Shown here: positions 24,695 through 33,027 of the stretch, one piece after another
How the letters are laid out: every line of letters begins with the position of its first letter
Numbering within the stretch: position 1 is the first letter of the stretch
Assembly: GCA_009377575.1 (NCBI GenBank)
Contig: WHTU01000005.1
Span: 35,724 to 99,723, forward strand
Length of the DNA stretch: 64,000 nt
Origin: Nitrososphaeraceae archaeon
Lineage (GTDB): Archaea; Thermoproteota; Nitrososphaeria; Nitrososphaerales; Nitrososphaeraceae
Direction of reading: 5' to 3'
The notes under the pieces: model-generated
Database searches by the model: none
What the model saw: only the letters and a program-made list of their open reading frames with translations
What the model was told of the DNA's origin: nothing
Position numbers and translations under genes: made by a program

Positions 24695-26379
24695 CAAGGA
24701 TGAAGGGGGCAGAGGCCCTGATGCGATCACTGGAAAAAGAAGGAGTTGATTTTGTCTTTGGCCTCCCAGGGGGTGCAAACCTTCCTATTTATGACGCATT
24801 GGTGGATGCAAAGATTCGGCACATTCTTGTCCGGCATGAACAATCGGCGGCCCATATGGCAGACGGATATGCCAGGATAAAAAGGAAGGCTGGTGTATGT
24901 TTCGCAACGTCAGGACCTGGAGCGACAAATTTGATAACTGGTATTGCAACTGCCTACGCAGATTCTTCACCTATGGTTGCGGTCACTGGACAAGTTCCTT
25001 TAGAGATGATAGGAAAGGATGCCTTCCAAGAAACTGACATAATAGGGATAGCAAACCCCTGCACTAAATATACATTTCAGCCGAGAAAAGCTACCGAGAT
25101 ACCTGAAACCGTTAAGAAGGGATTTTACATTGCTGAGAGCGGAAGGCCCGGTCCGGTACTCATCGACATTCCAAAGGACGTTCAGCAGGACTCTCAGGAT
25201 ATAGAGTTTCCTGATCTAATAAAGGTGAGAGGTTATAATCCAACCATTGAGTGCGATCTCTCGACCATCGGAAAAGCTGCCGAACTTTTGTTGGCGGCAC
25301 AGCGCCCTATAATTATGTCTGGCGGTGGTGTAATCCTATCAGGGGCTTTTTCAGAATTGGAAGTCCTTGCAGAATTATTATTGACTCCGGTTGTTACTAC
25401 CTTCAAGGGAAAGGGGTCATTCCCTGAAAATCACCCTTTGGCAATGGGACCTATCGGAATGCACGGGCATGCAGAAGCAAACAAAATCATATTGGAAGCA
25501 GATTGTATTTTGGCAATTGGAGCAAGATTCTCTGATAGATCGGTCGGAAGATTTGATGAATTTGGTAAGGGCATGAGTATAATTCATATGGATATCGATC
25601 CTGCGGAGATTGGCAAGAACAAATCTGTTGATGTCGCCATTGTCGGAGACGTTAAGTCATCTATGAAAACGATGATCAAGCTTTTGAATAAGAAGATGGT
25701 TAAACGAAGTGCGGAAAATCCTTGGTTGAGGAGAAGGACGGAGCTTATAGATTATTATACTGAAAGCATCAAGGATTACCCGAGAGATCTTACTGCCAGG
25801 AAGGTACTAAAGAAATTGAGACAGGTCCTTCCCAGTAAAGCTATCGTCACAACAGAAGTGGGACAATGTCAGATGTGGACGTCGCTACATTTTGATGTCA
25901 TATCTCCAGGAACTTTCTTCAGTTCCACCGGCCTTGGGACAATGGGTTTTGGGTTTCCGGCCGCAATTGGAGCCAAAGCTGCGAAGCAAAACGTTCCTGT
26001 CGTAGATATTGCTGGTGACGGGTCATTTAATATGAGTGAAAATTCTCTGGCCGTATCTGTACTTGAAAATCTTCCGGTCATAGTCATCTTGCTGAACAAC
26101 TACATGCTCGGGATGGTGGCACAATGGCAGAGAACATTCTATAATAGAAGGTATGAAGGCGTTCATCTTCACAATTGCCCTGATTACGCTAAAATTGCTG
26201 ATGCTTACGGTGCTCAGGGAATAAAAGTACAATCGCTTTTGGAATTGGATAATGCAATTAGATCGGCGCTAAAGAGTAATGTGGCCACCGTGATAGACAT
26301 TCCAATAGACCCGGAGGAAGATGTTTATCCCTTTGTTGCACCTGGAACAGGCCTGAAGGATATGATTGTCGGCTCTTGA
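24691..26379 (+). CDS. ilvB: acetolactate synthase, large subunit
   Basis: IlvB makes acetolactate or acetohydroxybutyrate, the first common step to valine, leucine and isoleucine, with ThDP, FAD and Mg2+. Landmarks are FGLPGGANLPIYDAL, the catalytic Glu in VRHEQSAAHMADGYAR, GPGATNLITG, and the ThDP motif GDGSFNMSENSL with NN about 24 residues later. The frame is open from a TTG at 24667. TTG 24691 is better: it has GGAGG 12 bases upstream and gives MTRMKGAEALMRSLEKEGV. An ATG at 24700 is also possible. It is followed 14 bases later by ilvN. Confidence 0.95.
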   Translation: MTRMKGAEALMRSLEKEGVDFVFGLPGGANLPIYDALVDAKIRHILVRHEQSAAHMADGYARIKRKAGVCFATSGPGATNLITGIATAYADSSPMVAVTGQVPLEMIGKDAFQETDIIGIANPCTKYTFQPRKATEIPETVKKGFYIAESGRPGPVLIDIPKDVQQDSQDIEFPDLIKVRGYNPTIECDLSTIGKAAELLLAAQRPIIMSGGGVILSGAFSELEVLAELLLTPVVTTFKGKGSFPENHPLAMGPIGMHGHAEANKIILEADCILAIGARFSDRSVGRFDEFGKGMSIIHMDIDPAEIGKNKSVDVAIVGDVKSSMKTMIKLLNKKMVKRSAENPWLRRRTELIDYYTESIKDYPRDLTARKVLKKLRQVLPSKAIVTTEVGQCQMWTSLHFDVISPGTFFSSTGLGTMGFGFPAAIGAKAAKQNVPVVDIAGDGSFNMSENSLAVSVLENLPVIVILLNNYMLGMVAQWQRTFYNRRYEGVHLHNCPDYAKIADAYGAQGIKVQSLLELDNAIRSALKSNVATVIDIPIDPEEDVYPFVAPGTGLKDMIVGS

Positions 26380-26393
26380 GGTTCCCCTGACAA

Positions 26394-26918
26394 TTGAGTC
26401 AAATCGATTCTACTCCAGAAAGAAAGTCTTCCGACAATGTTTACATTTTATCTGCGCTAGTTGAGGACAAGCCGGGAGTTCTCTTTAGGGTCACTAACTT
26501 GTTTAGGGCCAGGAATTTTAACATAGAAAGTATTACCGTAGGTTACAGCGAATTTGCTGACCTTTCAAGAATGACCATAACCACTAGAAGCGATGATCGG
26601 ACATTGGACCAACTTGTGAAACAACTTGGAAAACTCATTGATGTGGTCGAAGTACGGGTATTGGACAGAGCTAATACTGTTTACAGGGAATTGGCTCTCA
26701 TAAAGATGAATGCTCAAGATCCAACCTCGAGGGCAGAAATCACTAATCTCGCTTCCGTTTTTCGAGGAAAAATCTTAGATATAGACAAATTTACACTTAC
26801 GGTTGAGATCACGGGCACTCCCAGCAAGATCGATGCATTTCGGAATTTAGTATCTGATTTTGGTATTGTTCAACTGGCACGTACTGGGGTCTCCGCACTG
26901 CCTAGGGGAGCAGTATAG
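26394..26918 (+). CDS. ilvN: acetolactate synthase, regulatory small subunit
   Basis: IlvN binds IlvB, raises its activity and confers valine feedback inhibition. The 174-residue protein has an N-terminal ACT domain (LSALVEDKPGVLFRVTNLF, about 18-90) followed by the C-terminal ALS-type ACT-like domain (RELALIKMNAQDP to the end). Length is normal. The start is TTG, 14 bases after ilvB, so both are in one operon. The usual next gene, ilvC, is absent; a leuB-like gene follows after 156 bases. Confidence 0.94.
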   Translation: MSQIDSTPERKSSDNVYILSALVEDKPGVLFRVTNLFRARNFNIESITVGYSEFADLSRMTITTRSDDRTLDQLVKQLGKLIDVVEVRVLDRANTVYRELALIKMNAQDPTSRAEITNLASVFRGKILDIDKFTLTVEITGTPSKIDAFRNLVSDFGIVQLARTGVSALPRGAV

Positions 26919-27020
26919 TCCTCAAATCGCTATGGATCAGATCAGCGAAGTTGAAAAACAAATCTTTGGATAGCTCAATAAGGTGGTGCTCCTACACGCC
27001 TCAGATCCGATTGGAATGCG

Positions 27021-27034
27021 GAGCTTATAAGCTC
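27021..27034. repeat. 14-bp perfect palindrome upstream of the leuB-like gene
   Basis: GAGCTTATAAGCTC is its own reverse complement. Its centre TTATAA is a possible TATA box, placing a transcript start near 27050-27055, about 20 bases before the ATG at 27075. It could be promoter, operator or both. Confidence 0.5.
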
Positions 27035-27074
27035 AGAACAAAGGTGCCTTGAAACGACTCGATACAATATAGCC

Positions 27075-28082
27075 ATGCTTAGAGGCGATGGAATAGGACC
27101 AGAATTAATCGACTCGGCGACATGTATCTTAAACGCAATAGACGCCAATTCGTCAGTGAAGTTTTCCTTGGTTTACTTAGAAGCAGGGGATGGTGCACTT
27201 ATAAAGTTCAATAAGGCACTACCTGAATCCACACTATCAGCCATCCGTAAGTCAGACGCATGTCTGAAGGGACCGGTAGGCGACAGTGCTGCTGATGTCA
27301 TACTTGTTATTCGACGTCTTTTCGATCTATATGCAAATATCAGACCGTTAAGGGCTTATCCTAACACAAATTCTCTGCATGACAATATCGATCTTGTAGT
27401 AGTGAGGGAGAATACTGAAGACCTTTATCTTGGATGGGAATTTTGGTCAGATGAGGAAACCGTTATATCCCTCAGGCGGACCAGCAAAAAAGCTATCGAA
27501 AGGATATCTCAGTACGCCTTCAAACTGGCCGGATTGAGAAACAGGCAGAGAAAAGTCAGTTTAGTTCACAAGGCAAATGTATTGAAAGAAAGTGACGGAT
27601 TGTTCAAGAGGATATGCTCAGAAGTCGCATTATTAAATCGTGATATTCAGTATGAAGAGATGTACGTCGATGCATGTGCGATGAATCTTATTCGGAATCC
27701 TCAGGATTTTGATGTAATTGTAACGTCAAACCTTTTTGGAGATATCATTTCAGACGAGGCTGCACAAGTAGTCGGGGGACTGGGCATGGGTCCGGCAGCA
27801 AATATCGGAAACGATTTTGGGGTTTTCGAACCAGTTCACGGAGCAGCTTTTGACATCCAAGGTAAGAATGTCTCAAACCCTACTTCTATTTTGCTATCGA
27901 CCAGAATGATGCTTCAATGGTTAGGAACAAAGCATAATGACAAACAAGCCATCTTAGAAGGAGATCGGATAGAGGAGGCGATAGTGCGAATGCTGGTTGA
28001 AAATAAGAAGACAAAAGATCTGGGAGGTACCCTCACTACAAAAGAGTTCACAAGGAGCGTCGTGTCTTATCTCTATATGTGA
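27075..28082 (+). CDS. leuB: isopropylmalate/isocitrate dehydrogenase family, probably 3-isopropylmalate dehydrogenase
   Basis: The 335-residue protein is a decarboxylating beta-hydroxyacid dehydrogenase: GDGIGPELIDSA, VRENTEDLYLGWEF, KANVLKESDG, NLFGDIISDEAAQVVGGLGM and EPVHGAAFDIQGKNVSNPTS. The position after ilvBN favours LeuB in leucine synthesis, but NAD-isocitrate or homoisocitrate dehydrogenase cannot be excluded. Family similarity (RYNIAMLRGDGIGPE) runs about five codons upstream of the only standard start, and the frame upstream has no ATG, GTG or TTG before a stop at 26979. Either the first strand is shortened or a non-standard start such as ATA is used. Confidence 0.78.
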   Translation: MLRGDGIGPELIDSATCILNAIDANSSVKFSLVYLEAGDGALIKFNKALPESTLSAIRKSDACLKGPVGDSAADVILVIRRLFDLYANIRPLRAYPNTNSLHDNIDLVVVRENTEDLYLGWEFWSDEETVISLRRTSKKAIERISQYAFKLAGLRNRQRKVSLVHKANVLKESDGLFKRICSEVALLNRDIQYEEMYVDACAMNLIRNPQDFDVIVTSNLFGDIISDEAAQVVGGLGMGPAANIGNDFGVFEPVHGAAFDIQGKNVSNPTSILLSTRMMLQWLGTKHNDKQAILEGDRIEEAIVRMLVENKKTKDLGGTLTTKEFTRSVVSYLYM

Positions 28083-28200
28083 ACTAATTGTCCAAGAGTG
28101 AATGCCTACGACTCATACTCGACTCTATCGATGATACTACAGCGTCAACTAATCTTGGGAAGGATTTGTATATAAGTCGGACATTTATTAACTCATCTTA

Positions 28201-28395
28201 ATGGAGGTCAATGGTGAGATAATAACAGGCATTGCCCTGATCTTCTTATCAGGGTTGTTTCTTTATGCTGGAACAATTAACGAGGCTTGGTCTCTTTTGG
28301 TCCCTGCGGATTATCTGATCTTGGCTATCGGTATAGGATTTCTGATCTTAGGTATCATTACATTGCGGGGAAAAAAGAAGCATCAGATTGCCTAA
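28201..28395 (+). CDS. small membrane protein, 64 aa
   Basis: Two hydrophobic helices (about 8-25, IITGIALIFLSGLFLYAG, and 38-56) are separated by a short loop and end in a basic tail (LRGKKKHQIA), so the C-terminus is probably cytoplasmic. A TATA-like GTATATAAG at about 28167-28175 lies about 30 bases before the ATG. No family is recognised and the neighbours give no clue. Confidence 0.6.
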   Translation: MEVNGEIITGIALIFLSGLFLYAGTINEAWSLLVPADYLILAIGIGFLILGIITLRGKKKHQIA

Positions 28396-28479
28396 TGTTG
28401 GAGATTACTAGATTGATTGAATCTGACCGGATTTTTGTTTGGCCAGATTTATAAATAGGTTTGTTCCTATTTTTACAAA

Positions 28480-28650
28480 TTGGGTAGTCGGAGAAAATCA
28501 AGGAATAAGCCAATACGTAAGACTAGGACTGTGGAGGGCAGATGTCCTAAGTGCACGACGATTGTGAGATTTAATGTAAGTGGCCAGGTTGGCGATGAAA
28601 TTTATGAATGTACAGGCTGCATGTCGAAGTTTCATATCGACACTCTCTAG
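28480..28650 (+). CDS. zinc-ribbon protein resembling elongation factor Elf1
   Basis: The TTG-started frame encodes 56 residues: a basic N-terminus (MGSRRKSRNKPIRKTRT), a CPKC pair, about 18 beta-prone residues, then a CTGC pair. Basic leader plus one zinc ribbon is the layout of the transcription elongation factor Elf1 family, which has archaeal members; the match is by pattern only. TTTATAAATA at 28448-28457 sits 28 bases upstream, fitting a leaderless transcript. Confidence 0.62.
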   Translation: MGSRRKSRNKPIRKTRTVEGRCPKCTTIVRFNVSGQVGDEIYECTGCMSKFHIDTL

Positions 28651-28766
28651 ACTTCGACTACTTACGTCGGAACAGTGCCCGACCGACGCCGAATAGGACA
28701 TTTCCAATAGTGAATGTTTCATAATGGACCTAGGATCAAAAAGGCATATAGGATAAAAGGCTTATT

Positions 28767-29039
28767 ATGAGGTCAATGGATGGCAAATTACAATATAACG
28801 GCAAAGTGTTTCTTTATAGCAGCGGAATGCCTGACGATCTGATCAAGAGGAGTAAATTAAAATTGGCTGAAATGGGGGTATCTGAAGAAGACATTTTGGT
28901 CATTACAGTGCCTGAGGGAGTCCCAGAAGGTTCAATCATGGTCACAATTTGGCCGCACTATCTATCAGTTGCAAAGGTGAGGAAAGTAAGAGAGGGGTCA
29001 ATCTACGCTCCTCAGCTCTTTAATATCGACCTTTTATAA
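28767..29039 (+). CDS. hypothetical protein, 90 aa
   Basis: No family is recognised. The product is small and soluble, with a helical KLKLAEMGVSEEDILVITVPE and a following beta/Pro-rich part (PEGSIMVTIWPHYLS). Codon use looks like that of neighbours and the frame is clean from the ATG. An in-frame ATG four codons later is an alternative start. Nothing in the context indicates a role. Confidence 0.5.
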   Translation: MRSMDGKLQYNGKVFLYSSGMPDDLIKRSKLKLAEMGVSEEDILVITVPEGVPEGSIMVTIWPHYLSVAKVRKVREGSIYAPQLFNIDLL

Positions 29040-29085
29040 CTATAAGTATCTACCCGAGTATATCTGGGCCGAGATAGATTAGTTG

Positions 29086-29232
29086 ATGCTTGTCACATAT
29101 TTTTGCAAGAAAAGGAGACACTCCGATTGTCCGGGGGAATGGCCTATGGCAGAGCAGGGTAATGGAAGTAATGATTGTTCATTTGATGTGATTGTTGAAA
29201 AATGTAACTGTGAGTGCCATCAGTCTCGCTAA
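29086..29232 (+). CDS. Cys-rich mini-protein, 48 aa
   Basis: The frame encodes 48 residues with six cysteines: FCKK, DCPGEWP, DCSF and a C-terminal CNCECH. Closely set Cys and His at the end suggest metal binding. It fills a gap of about 310 bases between two genes and is followed by a convergent gene. I recognise the CxCxCH ending as a recurring thaumarchaeal small-protein pattern but can give no function. Confidence 0.5.
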   Translation: MLVTYFCKKRRHSDCPGEWPMAEQGNGSNDCSFDVIVEKCNCECHQSR

Positions 29233-29348
29233 TATATGGCAACTTCAGACGCAGCATGTTTTCACAGCTGGTGAGATGTGTAAGGTTCGGGGTCAGGAAA
29301 AGTTAACATGCATACAATCACCCATTATTTCAGTCAGCCACCACTTCA

Positions 29349-29909
29349 TCATACCCCTTCAAGGTTGAACCCTATTCTCCTCATTAAATGTTTAGCCTTC
29401 TCTTGTATTCGCTTTCTGACTCTCACAACCACAATCCCCTCTGAAGGTTGTCCGTAAAGAATTCTCGAGTCTATTGGAGCGTATGCGATTAATGGGAGTG
29501 CTGCTAGGTCCTCTTCACCGATCACCCTTACCAAGACTGGCACATGACTTACTAATGCACGAATAAGCGTTGAAATGACTTCTAAGGATATTGAACCCGG
29601 CTTATTTCTGCAGGAAAGTTCGGTTAGTTTCACACCTGAGAGCGACGAGAGCATAGATTTCAGTTCGGGAATACTCGTAGTGGACACAAACCTCTTTTCC
29701 AAACCATCAACAACACTTACATCGGGAACGACATTGAAACTGATAACCTTTGCTGTAGTTGTATCTCCTACAGTGATCAGCTTACGGGTTGCACGACGCA
29801 ATTCAATTATTTTTGGCTTTTCAACCTGATCGAACCTGATTACATCCCCGAGAGGCTTCTTCAGAAGATCAATAATCTCTTTTTGAACAAGCTTCACATC
29901 GTGACTCAT
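29349..29909 (-). CDS. GTP-dependent dephospho-CoA kinase (DUF359)
   Basis: This family performs the last step of coenzyme A synthesis in archaea, phosphorylating dephospho-CoA with GTP. The 186-residue protein shows the DUF359 motifs VGDTTTAKVISFNVVPDVSVVDGLEKR (spread over about 47-73), NKPGSIS, the acidic VIGEEDLAALPLI and ILYGQPSEGIVVV. It bears no resemblance to bacterial CoaE. Its ATG overlaps the end of the Mrp-type gene by four bases, so the two are co-translated. Confidence 0.87.
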   Translation of the reverse strand: MSHDVKLVQKEIIDLLKKPLGDVIRFDQVEKPKIIELRRATRKLITVGDTTTAKVISFNVVPDVSVVDGLEKRFVSTTSIPELKSMLSSLSGVKLTELSCRNKPGSISLEVISTLIRALVSHVPVLVRVIGEEDLAALPLIAYAPIDSRILYGQPSEGIVVVRVRKRIQEKAKHLMRRIGFNLEGV

Positions 29910-30997
29910 TCCATAGGTGTGGTTGAAGCCTTCTCCGCAATATCATTGTCCTTAACGGTGGCAGCGATTACGCTAATACGTCCTGCAACCAGCCTTGAGA
30001 TCTTTCCAAATGCTAGGCTAGCCATGGAATCTGGTTCAACCAACGTCACCGGTCTCCCGAGGTCACTTCCTTCTCTGATAAGAGGATGCAGGGGAATTTC
30101 GCCCAAGAAAGGTACATTAAACTTCTCGCTTATCTTCTGTCCTCCTCCCTTTCCAAAAATATATGTGTTTTCGCCACAGTGTGGACAGACAAGATAACTC
30201 ATGTTTTCGACTACTCCTAATATCGGAATGTTGAGTTTGTTAAACATTCCAATTGATTTGATAGCAACATTCATTGCCACATCCTGCGGTGTAGTGACCG
30301 TTAAGATACCAGTGATTGGAAGTGTTTGAGCCATCGTGAGCGGAGCGTCGCCTGTCCCTGGTGGCAGATCTATTAAAAGGTAATCCAATTCCCCCCATTC
30401 TACGTCGGTTATGAATTGCTTTATGATTCCTGATACTATGGGTCCACGGTAGATCCCTGCCTGCTGAGATTGTTCATAGAAGAAGCCCATAGAAATAACC
30501 TTCACGCCGTTTGAAACGATAGGTTGTATCTTGTTATTAACAATTGGCGGTGGATCTCTTAACCCTAACATTAGAGGAACGCTTGGACCATAAATGTCAG
30601 CGTCCAAAAGGCCAACACTAGCGCCCGTCTTGGCCAACGCCAAAGCCAGATTTACTGCTACGGTCGTCTTTCCTACTCCTCCTTTTCCGCTTGCTACCGC
30701 AAATATATTCTTGACCTTGGGAAGCAATTCGTCCATCGAGATCGCTCTTCCTTCCATAACTTTTGCAGTAACCCTCAGATCCAAATCATTAACTCCTATG
30801 CTGAGCATGGAATTTCGCACTTCCTCTTCAATCTCGCTATTGAATGGACACGCAGGGGTAGTTAACTCAAGAGTGAATGATACTTTTTTATCATTAATAC
30901 TTAAATCTTTAATCATACCCATGGATACAATATCCTTGTGTAACTCTGGATCCATAATCTTCCTTAGAGAGGACATAACCTGATCCACATTAGTCAT
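29906..30997 (-). CDS. Mrp/ApbC-type iron-sulfur carrier ATPase with N-terminal DUF59
   Basis: The 363-residue protein has an N-terminal MIP18/DUF59 domain (about 1-80, with TPACPFNSEIEEEVR) and a deviant Walker A GKGGVGKTTVAVNLA near 100, DADIYGPSVP and LIDLPPGTGD. The CPHC pair near 265, used by Mrp/NBP35 proteins to hold a bridging 4Fe-4S cluster, is present. It is expected to deliver Fe-S clusters in the cytoplasm. It is followed by the overlapping dephospho-CoA kinase gene and is divergent from rpo7. Confidence 0.93.
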   Translation of the reverse strand: MTNVDQVMSSLRKIMDPELHKDIVSMGMIKDLSINDKKVSFTLELTTPACPFNSEIEEEVRNSMLSIGVNDLDLRVTAKVMEGRAISMDELLPKVKNIFAVASGKGGVGKTTVAVNLALALAKTGASVGLLDADIYGPSVPLMLGLRDPPPIVNNKIQPIVSNGVKVISMGFFYEQSQQAGIYRGPIVSGIIKQFITDVEWGELDYLLIDLPPGTGDAPLTMAQTLPITGILTVTTPQDVAMNVAIKSIGMFNKLNIPILGVVENMSYLVCPHCGENTYIFGKGGGQKISEKFNVPFLGEIPLHPLIREGSDLGRPVTLVEPDSMASLAFGKISRLVAGRISVIAATVKDNDIAEKASTTPME

Positions 30998-31259
30998 ATG
31001 CTAAGAGTAGATTAAAGTTCACAATATTTAAATCGTTAACAATTTTCGCATTGTCCTTGAGCCCGTTACCTGCCTAGCATTCCCAACGAGCAATAATCTT
31101 GTCGACCTTCTGCCAAACGAAAAGCACTGAAGTCTGACAAACTTCATCACAAATTGAGGAACCCACTTGATCCTATTCAGAGAAATACCAGAGGTCCACA
31201 TACAGGAACATTATCCAAAGGTTAATAAATTGATGTTCCGTCGCTATCAATTGTATATC

Positions 31260-31862
31260 ATGTTTGCGATCGTGCATATGAGTGACGTTATAAGAATCCC
31301 TCCCGATCGAATGACTCCATCTCTTAACAAAACCGCCATTGGAATTCTTAAAGAGAAATATGAAAGTATGATCAGTCCCGAACTTGGATATGTTATCATG
31401 ATTATAGAGGCATCTACGAACCCCATAGGTAAGCTCGTGGCAGGTGATGGAGCAACATATCATAGAGTAAGTTTTAAGGCCTTAACTTTCTACCCAAGAT
31501 TACAGGAAATAGTAGAAGGAGAGATAGTTGAGATAACCGACTTTGGCGCCTTTGTTAGAATAGGACCTACCGATGCCTTACTTCACCTGTCCCAGATAAC
31601 AGACGACTTTCTCAAAAGTGACGTTAAGCAGGGGATAATTTTGGCAAATCAGTCATCTAGGTCTATCAAGATTGGATCTAGGTTAAGAGGAAGGATAACA
31701 GCAGTTAGTCTTGGCAAGGGGGCTGCTATGGGAAAGATAGGAATAACTTGTAGACAGCCGTTTTTAGGGGCTCTGGAGTGGATTGAACAGGATGTCATTA
31801 AATCTCAACAGTCCCAGTCCACAGTTCCAATAAAAGAGAAAAAGCGGGGTTCCAGTAAGTAA
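31260..31862 (+). CDS. rpoE1: RNA polymerase subunit Rpo7 (RpoE')
   Basis: Rpo7 forms the stalk of archaeal RNA polymerase with Rpo4 and helps open complex formation and elongation. The frame is open from 31167, but MFAIVHMSDVIRIPPDRM at 31260 is the family N-terminus, and TTAATAAATT at about 31221-31230 lies 30 bases upstream. The 200-residue product has the tip domain followed by an S1 domain (EGEIVEITDFGAFVRIGPTD, near 82) and a short basic tail. The next gene starts in the stop codon overlap TAATG, giving the conserved rpo7-spt4 pair. Confidence 0.93.
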   Translation: MFAIVHMSDVIRIPPDRMTPSLNKTAIGILKEKYESMISPELGYVIMIIEASTNPIGKLVAGDGATYHRVSFKALTFYPRLQEIVEGEIVEITDFGAFVRIGPTDALLHLSQITDDFLKSDVKQGIILANQSSRSIKIGSRLRGRITAVSLGKGAAMGKIGITCRQPFLGALEWIEQDVIKSQQSQSTVPIKEKKRGSSK

Positions 31863-32050
31863 TGCCCAGAGAACTCGCCTGTAAGAAATGTAAGGCGTTG
31901 ACCATCGGAAAGGTTTGCCCTGTGTGTAGTTCTACCGATCTCACTCCCCACTGGACAGGGATGATACTGATTTTTGATCCTTCACATTCTCATGTCGCCT
32001 CCACTTTGGATCTTCGTGTCCCTCACAAATATGCATTAAAAGCTTCATGA
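31862..32050 (+). CDS. spt4: transcription elongation factor Spt4 (RpoE'')
   Basis: Spt4 pairs with Spt5 and stabilises the elongating RNA polymerase. The 62-residue protein has the zinc finger ACKKCKAL and VCPVCSSTDL, then the conserved WTGMILIFDPSHSHVA. The ATG overlaps the rpo7 stop by one base and its stop overlaps the nadC start by four. Spt5 is not encoded nearby. Confidence 0.93.
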   Translation: MPRELACKKCKALTIGKVCPVCSSTDLTPHWTGMILIFDPSHSHVASTLDLRVPHKYALKAS

Positions 32051-32958
32051 CCTCTCTTAAAGGACCGAAAAACGTTGTGTCCTTGTTTGAGTATCTGTAT
32101 CGACGAAATCGCATTTCTTCGTACCTTGAGGAAGACTTAGGTAGTGGTGATATCACAAGTGAAGTACTGGTACCGAGAGATTTCAATGCGGAAGCTGAGG
32201 TGTGGTGTAAGGAAACCACAGGAAGCGCGGTTATTTGTGGTGTTGAGGAAGCCTGTATGACACTGGAAATTTGCGGCTGCTCTACTACAAAACTGGTTGA
32301 AGATGGATCTATTGTGACCACCAATCAACAAGTTATCGCAGTGAAGGGGGATGCCAGGGCGATACTCAAAGCCGAGAGAACTGCCCTAAACATGTTAATG
32401 CGCATGAGCGGGGTGGCGACTGAGAGCAGAAAATACTGTGTGCTCTTAAGAAAGCTAGGTGTTGATACCCAAATCACTGCTACGAGAAAAACTTCTCCTG
32501 GGATGAGAATATTCGATAAGAAGGCCGTAATGATTGGAGGTGGTTATCCACATCGAATGGGACTACACGACATGATACTCATAAAGGATAATCATATCGA
32601 AATTGTGGGTGATGCCAGTGACTGTGTGAACAAAGCAAGGAGACAGGTCGGAAAGAACCGGGAAATAGAATGTGAAGTTCGGTCAGAGGATGAACTCATT
32701 TCTGTTGTTCTGGCCGGAGCAGACATCGTAATGTTGGACAACTTTTCCGTAGAGAATGCGAAGCACGCCATGTCTAAACTACGTGAATTAGGCCTAAGAA
32801 ATCGTGTGAAAGTGGAAATTTCAGGAGGTATCAATGAATCTAACTTCCAAGACTTTGCTCAGTTAAATCCAGATTTCCTATCAGTAGGCTCAATGACACA
32901 TTCTACTAAAGCAGTCGACTTTAGTATGATTGTCAAGTGCAAAAATAGGCTGACATAG
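32047..32958 (+). CDS. nadC: nicotinate-nucleotide pyrophosphorylase (quinolinate phosphoribosyltransferase)
   Basis: NadC turns quinolinate and PRPP into nicotinate mononucleotide. The 303-residue protein shows the family signatures EDLGSGDITSE, LKAERTALNMLMRMSGVAT, TATRKTSPGMR, HDMILIKDNHI and DIVMLDNFS. Length is slightly above 280-295. The start overlaps spt4 by four bases, placing it in the rpo7-spt4 operon. NadA is convergent next door and NadX lies at 34617-35456, so the de novo NAD genes are clustered although not in one operon. Confidence 0.95.
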   Translation: MTSLKGPKNVVSLFEYLYRRNRISSYLEEDLGSGDITSEVLVPRDFNAEAEVWCKETTGSAVICGVEEACMTLEICGCSTTKLVEDGSIVTTNQQVIAVKGDARAILKAERTALNMLMRMSGVATESRKYCVLLRKLGVDTQITATRKTSPGMRIFDKKAVMIGGGYPHRMGLHDMILIKDNHIEIVGDASDCVNKARRQVGKNREIECEVRSEDELISVVLAGADIVMLDNFSVENAKHAMSKLRELGLRNRVKVEISGGINESNFQDFAQLNPDFLSVGSMTHSTKAVDFSMIVKCKNRLT

Positions 32959-33027
32959 TTTGTAAATGATCTAGGTAGAATGCCTATTTTTAAATCTCCC
33001 TCGCGTTGGGAAAGAAAGTTTTTCAAG

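Noticed and set aside
31167..31259. N-terminal extension of Rpo7 from TTG 31167
   Set aside because: Rpo7 proteins start at MFxIVxxxDVIRIPP, found at 31260 with a TATA-like element 30 bases upstream.
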